Shown: piece after piece, positions 34,933 through 46,494 of the stretch
How the letters are laid out: every line of letters starts with the position of its first letter
How positions within the stretch are numbered: position 1 is the first letter of the stretch
Translations under genes and position numbers: made by a program
Source of the DNA: Rutidosis leptorrhynchoides
Taxonomy: Eukaryota; Streptophyta; Magnoliopsida; Asterales; Asteraceae
DNA length: 64,000 nt
Assembly (NCBI RefSeq): GCF_046630445.1
Contig: NC_092339.1
Span: forward strand, 313,161,501 to 313,225,500
Direction: 5' to 3'
The notes under the pieces: model-generated
What the model was told of the DNA's origin: nothing
The model's database searches: none
The model's input: only the letters and a program-made list of their open reading frames with translations

Positions 34933-35259
34933 CAAAAGATTTCGTAGATTACGGAGGACTTTGCGGGATATGTCAGGCAAAGTTTAAAGTAAGAGATACG
35001 ATAAGATATGATTTAGCAGATATGCTAAGATATGAATTTTTGTCTATACACTATTCATGCAATCAATGCAGCAAGACGTGTCTTAGACTAAAAATGATAA
35101 GCAGGTAATTTCCTGAGGATGATAAGTAGTTAATTTTCGACACAAAATGATAAGCAAAACTTTTGACATGCAGACACGGTCGAAGTCCAGACTCACTAAT
35201 GCATCCTATCGACTTATCAGTTAGAGACACTAATGCAGACCTGGTTCGCTAAGACCACA
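34791..35259 (-). other. RT-B 5' leader with (TA)n run
   Basis: Non-coding leader shared with RT-A and RT-C. A pure TA microsatellite of about 60 bp lies at 34868-34928. Doubled CATTAGTG-type motifs lie near the primer site. Confidence 0.7.
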
Positions 35260-35271
35260 GCTCTGATACCA
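35260..35271 (-). promoter_or_regulatory. RT-B primer binding site
   Basis: On the minus strand TGGTATCAGAGC, 2 nt from the LTR end at 35274. Confidence 0.85.
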
Positions 35272-35273
35272 AC

Positions 35274-37301
35274 TGAAAGGACCCGTTCATATACATTATA
35301 AACGATTTACAATAGTTGATTACATTGCGAGGTATTTGACCTCTATATGATACATTTTACAAACATTGCATTCGTTTTTAAAAGACAAACTTTCTTTACA
35401 TCGAAAATTGACAGGCATGCATACCATTTCATAATATCCACTATCCAACTATAAATTGATTTAATAATAATCTTTGATGAACTCAATGACTCGAATGCAA
35501 CGTTCTTCGAAATATGCTATGAAATACTCCAAGTAATATCTTTAAAATGAGCAAATGCACAGCGGAAGATTTCTTTAACACCTGAGAATAAACATGCTTT
35601 AAAGTGTCAACCAAAAGGTTGGTGAGTTCATTAGTTTATCATAATCATTTATTTCCATCATTTTAATAGACCACAAGAATTTCATTTCCAGTTCTCATAA
35701 ATATATGTCCCATGCATAGAGACAAAAATAATCATTCATATGGTGAACACCTGGTAACCGACATTAACTAGATACATATAAGAATATCCCCTATCATTCC
35801 GGGATCCTCCTTCGGACATGATATAAATTTCGAAGTACTAAAGCATCCGGTACTTTGGATGGGGTTTGTTAGGCCCAATAGATCTATCTTTAGAGTTTGC
35901 GTCAATTAGGGTGTCTGTTCCCTAATTCTTAGATTACCAGACTTAATAAAAAGGGGCATATTCGATTTCGATAACTCAACCATATAATGTAGTTTCGATT
36001 ACTTTTGTCTATTTCGTAAAAACAGTTATAAAAGCAGCGCATGTATTCTCAGCCCAAAAATATAAAGGGTAAAAAGTCAAATGAAACTCACACATATAAA
36101 TATTGTAAAACAGTTAATAAAGCATTTGCATGTATTCTCAGCCCAAAAACGTAATGAGTAAAAAGGGAGCAAATGAAACTCACCATACTGTATTTCGTAG
36201 TAAAAATACATATAACGTCATTGAACAAGTGCAAGGTTGGCCTCGGATTCACGAACCTAAATTAATTATATATAGTTATGTGTTGGTCAATATTTGTCTA
36301 ACAATTAGGTCAAGTCATTGTGTACCACAATCCTAATGCTCGAGACTAATATGCAAAAGTCAACAAAAGTAAATTTGACTCAAAATAATTTCCAAAAATC
36401 TATACATGATTAATATATAGTTTAAATATCGTTGTTTTATATTTTTAAATATTTTTAAAAGATTTATTAGAGTAAATAATATAATTTATTTATTAATAAA
36501 TAAAATTTTATATTAAATTTATATAATAAAATATACTTTTATATATATTAAGTAATAAAATTTATAGGGTTCATTTAATATCATAAAGATAATATGATAG
36601 GTATTATTAAAGTAAGTTATTACACGTAGTAAAATATGTTTTTATCACATATTTATTTGATAAAATAATATCTATAATGATAGTAAGTAAAAGTTGTATT
36701 ATTTTGTAATAATAATTATTATTATAAATATATCAATATTTATAATTACTAAGATGACATTATGATAAAACGATAATTCTAATTATGATAACTTTAATAT
36801 TTACGATAATTTTTAATATTATCTTTAAAATAATAATTCTATTTAAAATAATAATAATAATAATAATAATGATATTTTATAGTAACAATGACATTTCTAT
36901 TAAAATGATAATTTTTGTTAAAATGATAGTTTTAATACTAACGATACTTTTAATAATAATAGTAATGATAAAAATAATAAGAACGATAATTTTATCTAAA
37001 TCAATATCTTATAATATTTTAATTTCATCATGATTCTCTTACTCATTATTTCATAATCGTTTCGTTTAATAGCTTTTAATCGTCTTTTATATCGTGTTCA
37101 TAATAATGATAATAATAATAATCAAAATAATTAGGTGTTACAAATATTTTTTTTAATTACACTAATATTAATAATGATAGTTACTATAACATTATTAACG
37201 ATAATACTAATAATTATCTTAATGATAATATAGTAATAATAATAATAACAATAACAATAACCATTTTTAAATAACGATATATATATTAATAATGATAATA
37301 A

Positions 37302-37344
<43 letters not shown>

Positions 37345-39041
37345 AATTGGATAATAATAATAATACTAATTATAACTTTAACGATAATAACGATAGTAAT
37401 AATAAAAAAAACAATTTTTAATGATAAATCCCTTTTATTGATAAAGATAATAATAATCATAATAATAAGATAAAACTAGAACGATGATAAAAACGACGAT
37501 AATAATAATCATTTTTAATAAAAATATCGAAAATTCAATTGATTATAACTTCTAATCCGTTCATCGAAACCATTCGATATCTAAAGGAAAAGTTCTTAAT
37601 TTTTCGCTAGCTTTCCAAGGACATGCATATCTTATAACTTATCTCAACCTCAAGTGTAACTAATTCAAGATTCAACCTAACCTGTCTAAGGGCAATATCA
37701 AAAGTACAAGCATGCATAATCCTAACTACTCGAGCACTAGTCAGGGATACACTATTAGTATGTAAAAGTTAAATTATGAGTACTCACGTATCAATATTGA
37801 GATTCAATATTGCAGGAAAGGTACGTAGACGCAACGGAAATGATAAACACTATATTGACCTCACGAGCATACCCATGAACCATACTCAATCACCTCCATA
37901 GCTATAACCCATAATTTCCTTAATCATATCCTACTCGAAAAACAATTTCGAAACCACTCGGACATCACTCCGTCGTAATATTTTATGTATACTAATAATA
38001 TCTTGAAATTATACGGAGTAAATATATATATGTAAATCGATTGAGAGAGTTTAGAGAAAAATATTTTCAAGTTTCTATGAAATAATGAAACCTATTGAAT
38101 TATATTTATAATAGATTTTTGAATTATTAAAGTGAATTATTAAAGTATGAATTATTAAAGTGAATTATTAAAGTATGAATTATTCAAGTAAATTATTAAA
38201 GTATGAATTATTAAAGTGAATTATTAAAGTATGAATTATTAAAGTGAATTATTAAAGTATGAATTATTAAAGTGAATTATTAAAGTTAAAGTAAAGTAAA
38301 AATAAAGTTAAGATAAAGTTTAAGTATAGTAAAAGTATAAAACTATGTACGTATAATACGCGTATAAATATATATAATATTAATTTAAATCGTTATATAT
38401 ATTTAATAAAATAAAATATAAATATCGTTATCTTTATCATACTAGTTAAGTAATGAGTTGTCAAAAGTGGTTCTAGATATTTATAAAAGTTATATACGTT
38501 TTAATAATAAAGTTCTTTTTAAACTGAAAACGTTTTTGTACATTTGAAACTAAATAGATCAATCGAGTCTTTATGAGATTCAATCTTCCACTATCCTTTG
38601 TCTAGTTCTCAATAATTGATAATTTGTTCTTATTTATAAATCACTTTACCATTTTCCGAATATTGTTAAAATGGAAAGATTTCTCAAATCAACGTGGGCC
38701 TTTCAACAGAGACTTGTAATCATAATTCAATATATCTGATAATTCAATCATTTGATCTTATCTTCTAATTCCATTGATAAACATTTTGAAACAGATACAA
38801 TCATATAAAGTATTTAATCTAATATTTTGTTTACGTTTTAAGTTATAATATATATACACATATACATATATAATCATATTCGTTTAATGGTTCGTGAATC
38901 GTTGGAACTTAGTCGAGGTTGAATGAATGTATGAACATAGTTTAAAATTCTTGAAATTTAACTTAACAAATATTGTTTATCGTGTCGGAAACATATAAAG
39001 ATTAAAGTTTAAATTTGGTTGGAAATTTCCGGGTTGTCACA
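35274..39041 (-). repeat. RT-B 5' LTR
   Basis: A 3768-bp LTR, the longest here. It holds TATAAATATA (about 38104-38113), a minisatellite at 38119-38286, long AAT-type microsatellites (about 37100-37360), and the intron-like segment at 35582-36183. Within that segment a block around GCATGTATTCTCAGCCCAAA is duplicated locally (about 36038 and 36128). Confidence 0.88.
35582..36183 (-). other. RT-B LTR intron-like segment
   Basis: On the minus strand CAGTATG/GTGAGTTTC to TTATTCTCAG/GTGTTAAAG (602 bp). Both flanks are nearly identical to those joined directly in RT-C (CAGTATG/GTATTAAAG). This pair gives the clearest intron-presence/absence comparison. Confidence 0.65.
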
Positions 39042-39042
39042 C

Positions 39043-40455
39043 CAACCACCGCCACCTAATGCCTGGAGAGATGGTAGAAAGCATGCAGGTCCAGCAAAAG
39101 ATCCAAAGACAATGATTGAGAGCAAGCAAGAGACGCGTTGCATGTTCATCTTTCAAAATGAGCAATTCATTTTTATAAATCAAGAGTTTTGGCTTCGATT
39201 ATTGGCATTAGGGCATTCTGGTTATTTGGATAACTTGGTAAGTTTGTAAGTTTGTAAGTTTGTTATTCTTTTGTTAATTTTATATAATTTTATACAATTT
39301 ATAAATTATACTAAGGTTACACTGTATATGTTAACTTGTTATATTTATAGCACATTGACGGCTGGGCTACATTTCTGTTGAGATATCGTCAGAGATTTCT
39401 CCCCCGAGCCAGTCAAGTTTATGCCACTCCTGAGTTTCCAGCTGAGGTGCTTAAGGCTAGTTCTAGATGGACTATTATGCCACTGGGATTCCTGAACATG
39501 TTTGAGAGGTTCAACACTTATTTTGACCATACTCAGAAGGAGGTGGGCACACAGGAGGAATCTACAACAGATGGAGAGGGAATTATTGGCCAAAATCCTC
39601 CAGATTACATGTACTTAATTGGACTTGGAGACGGCAGTGTTGACCTATATCCATCTTGGGCTGACTGTGATCAGGTAAACACAAGAATTTTTACAGCATT
39701 TGTTGTTCTGGAGCAGACGCAAGGACATTCTTGCGACCTTGCGTCTTGGTTACTGGATGCAAGTTCTCCCTTGCATCCTTGCGTGTCTATGTCGCAAGGT
39801 CAACCATGCGCCTTGCGTGTGTTTTGGCTACGCGAGGTTTATCTTGCGTCCTTGCGTCCCGTTGTCGCAAGGTTGACTTTGCGCCATTGCGTATGTTTTG
39901 GGTCTTTGCAAGGTTTATCTTGCTTCCTTGCGTCTGTTATTTTGTTTTAACCTTTCTGCCTGTCTGTTACAGGTCTTGATCCCAATACATTTTTATGACG
40001 AAGAACATTTCCTGCTGCTTCAGTTGAAGTTAGAAGAAATGAAGGTTTTTGTGTACGACAGTTTACCCGGATGTGTCAGTGAAAAAAAACTTGACGCAGT
40101 TTTCAAGATTTTGGGTGACAACTTGCCAGTGTACTTGAAGGCGGTTGACTATTTTAACAAGATGCAAGACTCCCAAATTGTCGGATACTATGAAAATAAA
40201 GAGAGTGTGGAGTTGATGATTGAACCTGGTCCCGTTGTACCAATTCAGACTGGTGGTCATGGTGATTGTGGGGTTTGGGTGTGCATACATATGGAGAGGA
40301 TTATTTATGGAAGGGAGGAGGTTGACAACATTGGAGATGCTAAAAAGGCTGCAGAGCAGTATAGAAACAGAATGGCAAGGACGTTTTTTCGTGTACGTTT
40401 TGATACACAAGAACCGCCGCCACCAACTCCACCAGTAGAGATTCAGGTTGATTGA
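39043..40455 (+). CDS. Ulp1/SENP-type SUMO protease (C48), 5'-truncated, three exons visible
   Basis: Exons are 39043-39237, 39351-39674 and 39973-40455; introns have GTAAGT/TTATAG and GTAAAC/TTACAG borders and keep phase 0. The last exon is the C48 peptidase core: catalytic His in EEHFLLLQL (codon at 40006), Asp in FVYDSLPG (40057), Gln in IQTGGHG and Cys in GDCGVWVC (40267). Such enzymes cut SUMO from proteins. Exon 2 (DGWATFLLRYRQRF, SSRWTIMPLGFL) resembles the region upstream of this domain in transposon-borne ULPs. The 5' end is cut by RT-B, so the original gene start is outside. No stop or shift is seen in the visible coding part, unlike the neighbouring transposase. Confidence 0.8.
39715..39945. 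repeat. TTGCGTCCTTGCG-type repeats in the protease intron
   Basis: The second intron of the protease gene is largely made of CTTGCG, GCAAGG and TTGCGTCCTTGCG motifs in both orientations. The same motif clusters between the two MULE genes and beside the transposase 5' end. Confidence 0.8.
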
Positions 40456-40550
40456 TACATTGTAGCTAATAGGTAGCAGGTCTTGTATGCAAATATGGTG
40501 TAAATAGGTTGCTGGTAAATTCACTTTTGCAACAGTTGTATTTGACACTA

Positions 40551-40775
40551 CACGCAAGGACGCAAGCTTATGCTTGCGTACACAAGCTTAGATTTGCGTC
40601 CTTGCGTGTACATATTTTTGGCTGTTTTTTGTACGCAAGCAAGAATTTGCGTCCTTGCGTGTGTATACTTTCGTCTATCTTACGTATGCAAGCAAAGTCT
40701 TGCGTACGCAAGCAAAGCCTTGCGTACGCAAGCAAAGCCTTGCGTACGCAGTAAGTGATTTGCTTCCTTGCGTGT
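40551..40775. repeat. CGCAAGG repeat cluster between the MULE genes
   Basis: It contains ACGCAAGGACGCAA with a perfect inverted partner TTGCGTCCTTGCGT, then a 20-bp direct repeat (TGCGTACGCAAGCAAAGCCT) at about 40700-40750. The several ORFs here are by-products of the repeats. Confidence 0.85.
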
Positions 40776-40919
40776 GTTGTAAAACAAATTACATTTATTA
40801 CATAAAATAACACAGTAGGTACCTAGAATACAAGGGAAATACAACAATACATTACAACTAACGAAATCCAACAATAAGTTAAAAATAAAACTGACATTAC
40901 AACAAATGCGATAGTGTTA
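40776..40919. other. 3' region between convergent MULE genes
   Basis: AT-rich sequence downstream of both stop codons, without ORF; possible polyadenylation region. Confidence 0.4.
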
Positions 40920-43655
40920 CTAATTATCGCTCCCTAAATTGCACGTTGCATAAAACTGAGACTGATATGCCTTAAAAGCTTCAGCATCTGTGGCCTTCTC
41001 CTTACCCTTCTTCGATTTTGAGGCCGATGTTTTTACTACCCTTTTAGAAGTTGATTCACCTGTTCGGTCATAAGAAGCTGTGCACGTATCCCTACCATGA
41101 CCTGGTTCTTTGCAACGAGTGCAAGTTCTTACGGTTTTTTCATTATCTTCACCCTTCGACGGAATATGTTTTGTACTTTTAGGGCATCCAGGGGCTCTTT
41201 TCTCCTTAATGGGAGGGTTTACAATTTATAAAACGCCGGGCGACGGATACGACCATTCTGACCGATGGGGCAAAGGAAGGATGTGTTCCAAATACGTATT
41301 TATATAAGTTTGAGTTGTGAACCAGTGTGATACAAATTGAGTAACATCTTCCACACTGAAAAGTTGTGCTGCTGCAATAACATGACCGCAAGGTATCCCC
41401 GATAACTGCCACTGCCCACATGAACATACTTTATCGTCGAGATTAACCATTCCATTTTTTCTGCCATCTCGCACTTCTATTAGATTGTTTGTCGATGGAA
41501 TTGCTTTCCATCTTCTAGATTTTCTCATCCTCTTGCCTAGTTTACGTTCAGCATATGGGGTAACCGTTGAAGTAAGACTAACCGACTGGTTGCGATGTTT
41601 GAAATACCAATCTTGTACTGAAGCGCGAAAAAACTCAAACAACATGCAAACAGGTAGTTTTCGAGCATGTTTGGATAGTGCGTTAACAGACTCTACACTG
41701 TTGCTAGTAAGGTATGAATACCTAACATGTTCAGATCTACTTCTGGACCATTTGTGGAAACCAACTTGTTCTAATTAATTGTAAGACGCTCTCAATCTTC
41801 TTCGAAATACACTAAGATGATCCTCAAAATCTGACCCACGGTAAGCTTTCACCATTTTCCAATAATGCCATTCAAAATATTTGAATTTGTTAGATTTAGT
41901 CTTGATGCTTCCAAACAAATGACGTGCGAAAAAACAGTGAAAGGCTTCAGGAAACACAATTGAAACACCATGTGCAATTGAAGCAGCACGACCAGAAATA
42001 AAAGTAAGCTTTGAAATACGATCACTCATACCACAACTCATTAAATGATCTCTTAGGTTGCCTAAGAACCATGACCAAACCTCGTTTGTCTCGCCGCCAC
42101 CAATTTCATAGGCCAATGGCAAAATTCCATTATTTCCATCCATCGCAACGACAACTAAATTTGTCCCCGAGTACCCTGCCTTCAAATGCGCACCATCGAC
42201 GATGATTACCGGACGACAATGTTGAACAAATGATCGAACCTACATAGATTTTAGCAGGTCAAAAGTGTTCAATTATAATAAGGTCAATTATAAGTTAAAA
42301 ATGAGAGAGATTATCGATACTTACAACTACGCCAAGGGAATAGTAACACATCAAAAATCTATCTTCTTTGTCGGTGACCAATTTACTTACGCTTCCCGGG
42401 TTATGGATCCTAATGTTATATAGGTAAAGGGGAAGCAAGAGGAACGAGTCCTCAGCACTGCCACGAAGCATATGTAATGTATGACATTTGGCCCTCCATG
42501 CTTGATTGTAAGATATGCTGACACCGAACCGTTGTCCTATATCCGTACGTATATCATTTGCTTTGTATTCCCGATTTGCAGACTTGAAAGAATCCACAAG
42601 CATACTACCCAACACCTTTTTGGTAGCATGTTTATTGTTTCCCATAATTAGTGTGCGTGAGCATGTGTGTAGGTCATGCAATTTCTTTACCATAAAGTTT
42701 TCAGTGTTCCGTATTTTGTAAGCACTAATTTTCCATTCACAATTTGGCAACACACAATTAACGGTGTATTGAGATTTTTCCGTCTTTACAGGCTTAATTT
42801 GGAAGTTTTCTTCAAGACATTTTGTAAATAGAGTATTTATGAACTCGGCCTTTTTCAAAAAAGTTTGATGAACTTTAATTAAATCTGATACCCTATACGT
42901 GGTTGGTGTTTGTGTCGTAAATTCAGGCTCTTGCTCTTGCTGACTCAATAGAGGTGGCATATTCCAGAATAAATCTTACTTTTCTTCTTCATATTGATCT
43001 TCTTCGTCTTCGTCTTCGTCTCTGTCTTTTTCTCCATCTGAATCACTAGATGCGACAACAGATATCTCAAACGGGTGGTCTCCTTCTTTAATTTTACATA
43101 CGTTTTCAACACCATAGTTAAACATATCAAACTCTTCAGTTTTGAAGGTGGCATTTCAGGCTCTCCCGCTTCTAAATTATGAAGGTTTGGTTCAGTGACT
43201 TGTGTTGAGTGTGTTTCTGGGTTTGGTTGTGGTTGGAGTGTTTCTGGGTTTCGTTGTGGTTGGTGTGTTTCGTAGTTTCATTGTGGTACGTGTGTTTCTG
43301 GGTTTCGTTGTGGTAGATTCATTCGTACTTTCTCAACAACATAAATATCAATCGGAGCATTTACAATTGCATATTGTAAGAACTCTTGAAAGTCTTCATA
43401 ATCATCCGTAATATCAAAAACATGGTTATTATAAATGTATCTCATTGAAACAGGTGAATTGGGTGGCATTTGTATTTTTTTAAGAACATTTTTTAATAAT
43501 ATTCTCTGATTCATTAGTTTTACAGGTGCAACAGGTAGTTTTAGTCGAATTCTAAAACAATCTAGGGGTAAATACATGGGAATGTTGTTAATGTACTCAA
43601 AAGAACCCCCACAACATATATGAACAACAAATTTATCTTCATTAACACAATTCAT
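40920..43655 (-). pseudogene. mudrA-type MULE transposase, several disruptions
   Basis: Domain order on minus: N-terminal region (from MNCVNEDKF), acidic linker, zinc-finger DNA-binding domain (CVLPNCEWKISAY then HDLHTC), an intron (42324-42240), DDE transposase domain (first Asp in IVDGAHLKAGYSG), RYSYLTSNSVES segment, SWIM zinc finger (CSCGQWQLSGIPCGH), and a CCHC knuckle (CTRCKEPGHGRDTC, near 41090-41140). Breaks: TGA at 43278 in a PQRNPETH repeat, a frameshift near 43145, a TAA near 42975, an in-frame TAA near 41775 and another near 41226. The expected second catalytic Asp (ISDR) reads ISGR, and FFARH lacks the usual Cys. It cannot make an active full-length transposase. Confidence 0.88.
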
Positions 43656-43770
43656 AAATACTTAGTTAGTGAAAAAAATGCTTGAAAATGTACCTTGTGT
43701 AGTCAATAATCACTGAAATTCTTTTGGAATGAGTTGTTAGAAAATGATAAATTACAAGTTCCGGGGACAT

Positions 43771-43784
43771 TCTTTATATAGGAT
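43771..43784 (-). promoter_or_regulatory. possible TATA box of the MULE transposase
   Basis: On the minus strand CCTATATAAAGAATG, about 120 nt upstream of the transposase ATG at 43655. Confidence 0.45.
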
Positions 43785-43859
43785 CGAAATTCTATCCATG
43801 AAAATTTAGAAAATCTAATGAAATCTTATCCTGAAAATCCTATCCATAAAGGCGCAAGG

Positions 43860-44999
43860 TGTGACGACCCGGAAATTTCCGACTAAATTTAAACTTTATC
43901 TTTATATTATTCTGACACGATAAGCAATGTTTGTTAAGTTAAATCTCAAGGATTTTAAACTATGTTTATACATTCATTTAAACCTCGACCAAATTCCAAT
44001 GATTCACGAACCATTAAATGAACATATATGAATATGTATGTATATGTGTATATGTTATAAATTGAAAATGTCAACAAAGTATTTAAAAGTATAATGCTTT
44101 ATATGAACGTATTTGTTTCAATATGATTATCGATGAAATTAAAAAATATATATATTAAATGATTGAATTATCAGAAACATTGAATTATGATTACAAGTCT
44201 CTGTTGAGAGGTCCACTATGATTTGAGAAATCTATTCCTCTTAACGATATTTGGAATAATTTGTAAAGTTATTTATAAATAAAAATAAAAAGTGTCATTT
44301 ACGAAAGTTAGACAAAAGCTAGTGGAGAATTGGTTTCCATAATATTCTATTAATCTATTTTCAAACGTACAAAAACGTTTTCAGTTGAAAAAGAACTTTA
44401 TTATTAAAACGTATATAACTTTTATAAATATCTAGAATCACTTTTGACAACTCATTACTTAACCAGTATAATAAATATAACGATATTTATATTTTATTTC
44501 ATTAAATATATATAACAATTTAAATTAATATTATATATATTTATACGCGTATTATACATACATAGTTTTTATACTTTTACTATACTTTAACTTTACCTTT
44601 ACTTTACTTTTAATTTACTTTAACTTTAATAATTCACTTTAATAATTCATACTTTAATAATTCACTTTAATAATTCATACTTTAATAATTCACTTTAATA
44701 ATTCATACTTTAATAATTCACTTTAATAATTCATACTTTAATAATTCACTTTAATAATTCACTTTAATAATTCATACTTTAATAATTCACTTTAATAATT
44801 CATACTTTAATAATTTACTTTAATAATTCATACTTTAATAATTCACTTTAATAATTTATACTTTAATAATTCACTTTAATAATTCATACTTTAATAATTC
44901 ACTTTAATAATTCAAAAATCTATTATAAATAGAATTCAATAGGTTTCATTATTTCATAGAAACTTGAAAATATATTTCTCTAAACTCTCTCAATCGATT

Positions 45000-45041
<42 letters not shown>

Positions 45042-45644
45042 CTCTGTATTATTTCAAGATATTATTAGTATACATAAAATATTACGACGGAGTGATGTCC
45101 GAGTGATTTCAAAATAGTTTTTTGAATGAGTCGAAGCTAAGGAAATTATGGGTTATAGCTATGGAGGTGATGGGTATGGTTCATGGGTATGCTCGTGAGG
45201 TCAATCTAGTGTTTATCATCTCCGTTGCGTCTACGTACTTTCCTGCAATATTGAATCTCAATATTGATACGTTCGTGAATCCGAGGCCAACCTTGCACTT
45301 GTTAAATAACGTTATATGTATTTTTACTACGAAATACAGTATGGTATTAAAGAAATCTTCCGCTGTGCATTAGCTCATTTTAAGGATATTACTTGGAGTC
45401 ATTCATGGTGTATTTTGAAAGACGTTGCATTCGAGTCATTGAGTTCATCAAGATTATTATTATGTCAATTATAGTTGGATGTATTATGAAATGGTTTGCA
45501 TGCCGTCAACTTTCGTTGTAAAGAAAGTTTGTCTTTTAAAAACGAATGCAATGTTTGTAAAATGTATCATATAGAGGTCAAAATACCTCGCGATGTAATC
45601 AACTATTGTGAATCGTTTATAATGTATATGAACGAGTCCTTTCA
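43860..45644 (+). repeat. RT-C 5' LTR, intron-less form
   Basis: TGTGACGACCCGGAAATTTC to TCCTTTCA. Minisatellite at 44630-44914, TATAAATAG at about 44933, (AT)n at 45003-45040. The intron-free junction CAGTATG/GTATTAAAG is at 45343/45344. The open frame 45122-45373 spans this junction and recurs in the 3' LTR, but nothing suggests it is a gene. Confidence 0.93.
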
Positions 45645-45646
45645 GT

Positions 45647-45658
45647 TGGTATCAGAGC
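45647..45658 (+). promoter_or_regulatory. RT-C primer binding site
   Basis: TGGTATCAGAGC, 2 nt after the LTR. Downstream come two copies of a GCATTAGTG-GTCT motif (45682 and 45715). Confidence 0.88.
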
Positions 45659-46035
45659 GGTGGTCTTAGCGAACCAGGTCTGCATTAGTGTGTCTAACTG
45701 ATAGTCGTTAGGATACATTAGTGAGTCTGGACTTCGACCGTGTTTGCATGTCAAAAGTTTTGCTCATCATTTTTATCGAAAATTACCTGCTTATCATTCT
45801 TAGTCTAAACACATCTTATTGCATTGATTGCATGAATAGTGTATAGACAAAATTCATATCTTAGCGTATCTACTAATTCATATCTTAGCGTATCTGTTAC
45901 TGTAAACTTTGACTGACATATTTCGTAAATTCCTCCGTAATCTACGAAACCTTTTGCTCTATATAATTAGAATACCACCCGATAGCCGGAAAATCATTTC
46001 ATATCGAAAAAAAATTCTTTATTCAATCGTACGAA

Positions 46036-46494
46036 ATGGAATTCATCATTAGTTCAAGTCCCTCGGATTCCGAAATGGAATTCCACTCAAGTTTCGAAAG
46101 CAGTGTGACCGGAATGGATCAACCAATTATCCATCATCTATTTTGGATGAATTGGGGATGGGTTCGTAATCTACTTAACCATTGGAGACAAAAAGAAGGT
46201 GATCCCTTTCATCCACCACATTGCCCTCTTGGCAATGAACCTGAAACACTTACCGGCGAACCTGTCCGAAACACCATTTTCTCTCCCCTTTCCAGAGTAT
46301 CTCGTCATGATTATATACTACACCAAATTCTAGATCTTATCTATCCGCTCGTCCGAACCGACAATCACCCCAGTGTAATAGAAGAAGTCAACGAGCTTCG
46401 CGCTCGAGTAGTGGCTTTAGAGAATATGGTGCAAGGGTTACAAACACCAACAAATAACGAAGTATTAATTCATAATTTCAATTTTATTGAATAA
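46036..46494 (+). CDS. RT-C accessory protein, only ORF of the element
   Basis: 152 aa, intact. Residues 1-30 are Ser- and Glu-rich. A conserved Trp-rich block (HHLFWMNWGWVRNLLNHWRQ) follows at about 38-57, then HPPHCPLGNEPETLTGEP and RVSRHDYILHQILDLIYPL, and a C-terminal coiled coil (VIEEVNELRARVVALENMV, about 115-133). I recognise no family. Homologues in RT-A and RT-B are broken, one by a stop and one by RT-D. That the sole ORF kept by a gag-pol-less element is this one suggests it may matter for its life cycle. Confidence 0.72.
   Translation: MEFIISSSPSDSEMEFHSSFESSVTGMDQPIIHHLFWMNWGWVRNLLNHWRQKEGDPFHPPHCPLGNEPETLTGEPVRNTIFSPLSRVSRHDYILHQILDLIYPLVRTDNHPSVIEEVNELRARVVALENMVQGLQTPTNNEVLIHNFNFIE

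Larger units (their letters stand above)
34569..39041 (-). mobile_element. RT-B: Ty3/Gypsy element, 5' part, cut by RT-D
   Basis: Minus-strand order: LTR (35274-39041), primer site, leader, start of the accessory ORF, then the RT-D insertion at 34568. The rest would lie left of RT-D, outside the window. It belongs to the family of RT-A and RT-C. It sits in exon sequence of the MULE protease gene. The right flank is CCAAC and its partner is not visible. Confidence 0.85.

Noticed and set aside
36785..37460. Ile-rich ORFs in the RT-B LTR
   Set aside because: AT-rich microsatellite sequence; no conservation in RT-A or RT-C.
40509..40874. Several overlapping Cys/Ala-rich ORFs
   Set aside because: Produced by the CGCAAGG repeat cluster, whose units stay open in several frames.
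45122..45373. 83-aa ORF in both RT-C LTRs
   Set aside because: It spans the LTR leader and the intron-free junction. In RT-A and RT-B the same region is interrupted, and there is no protein similarity.
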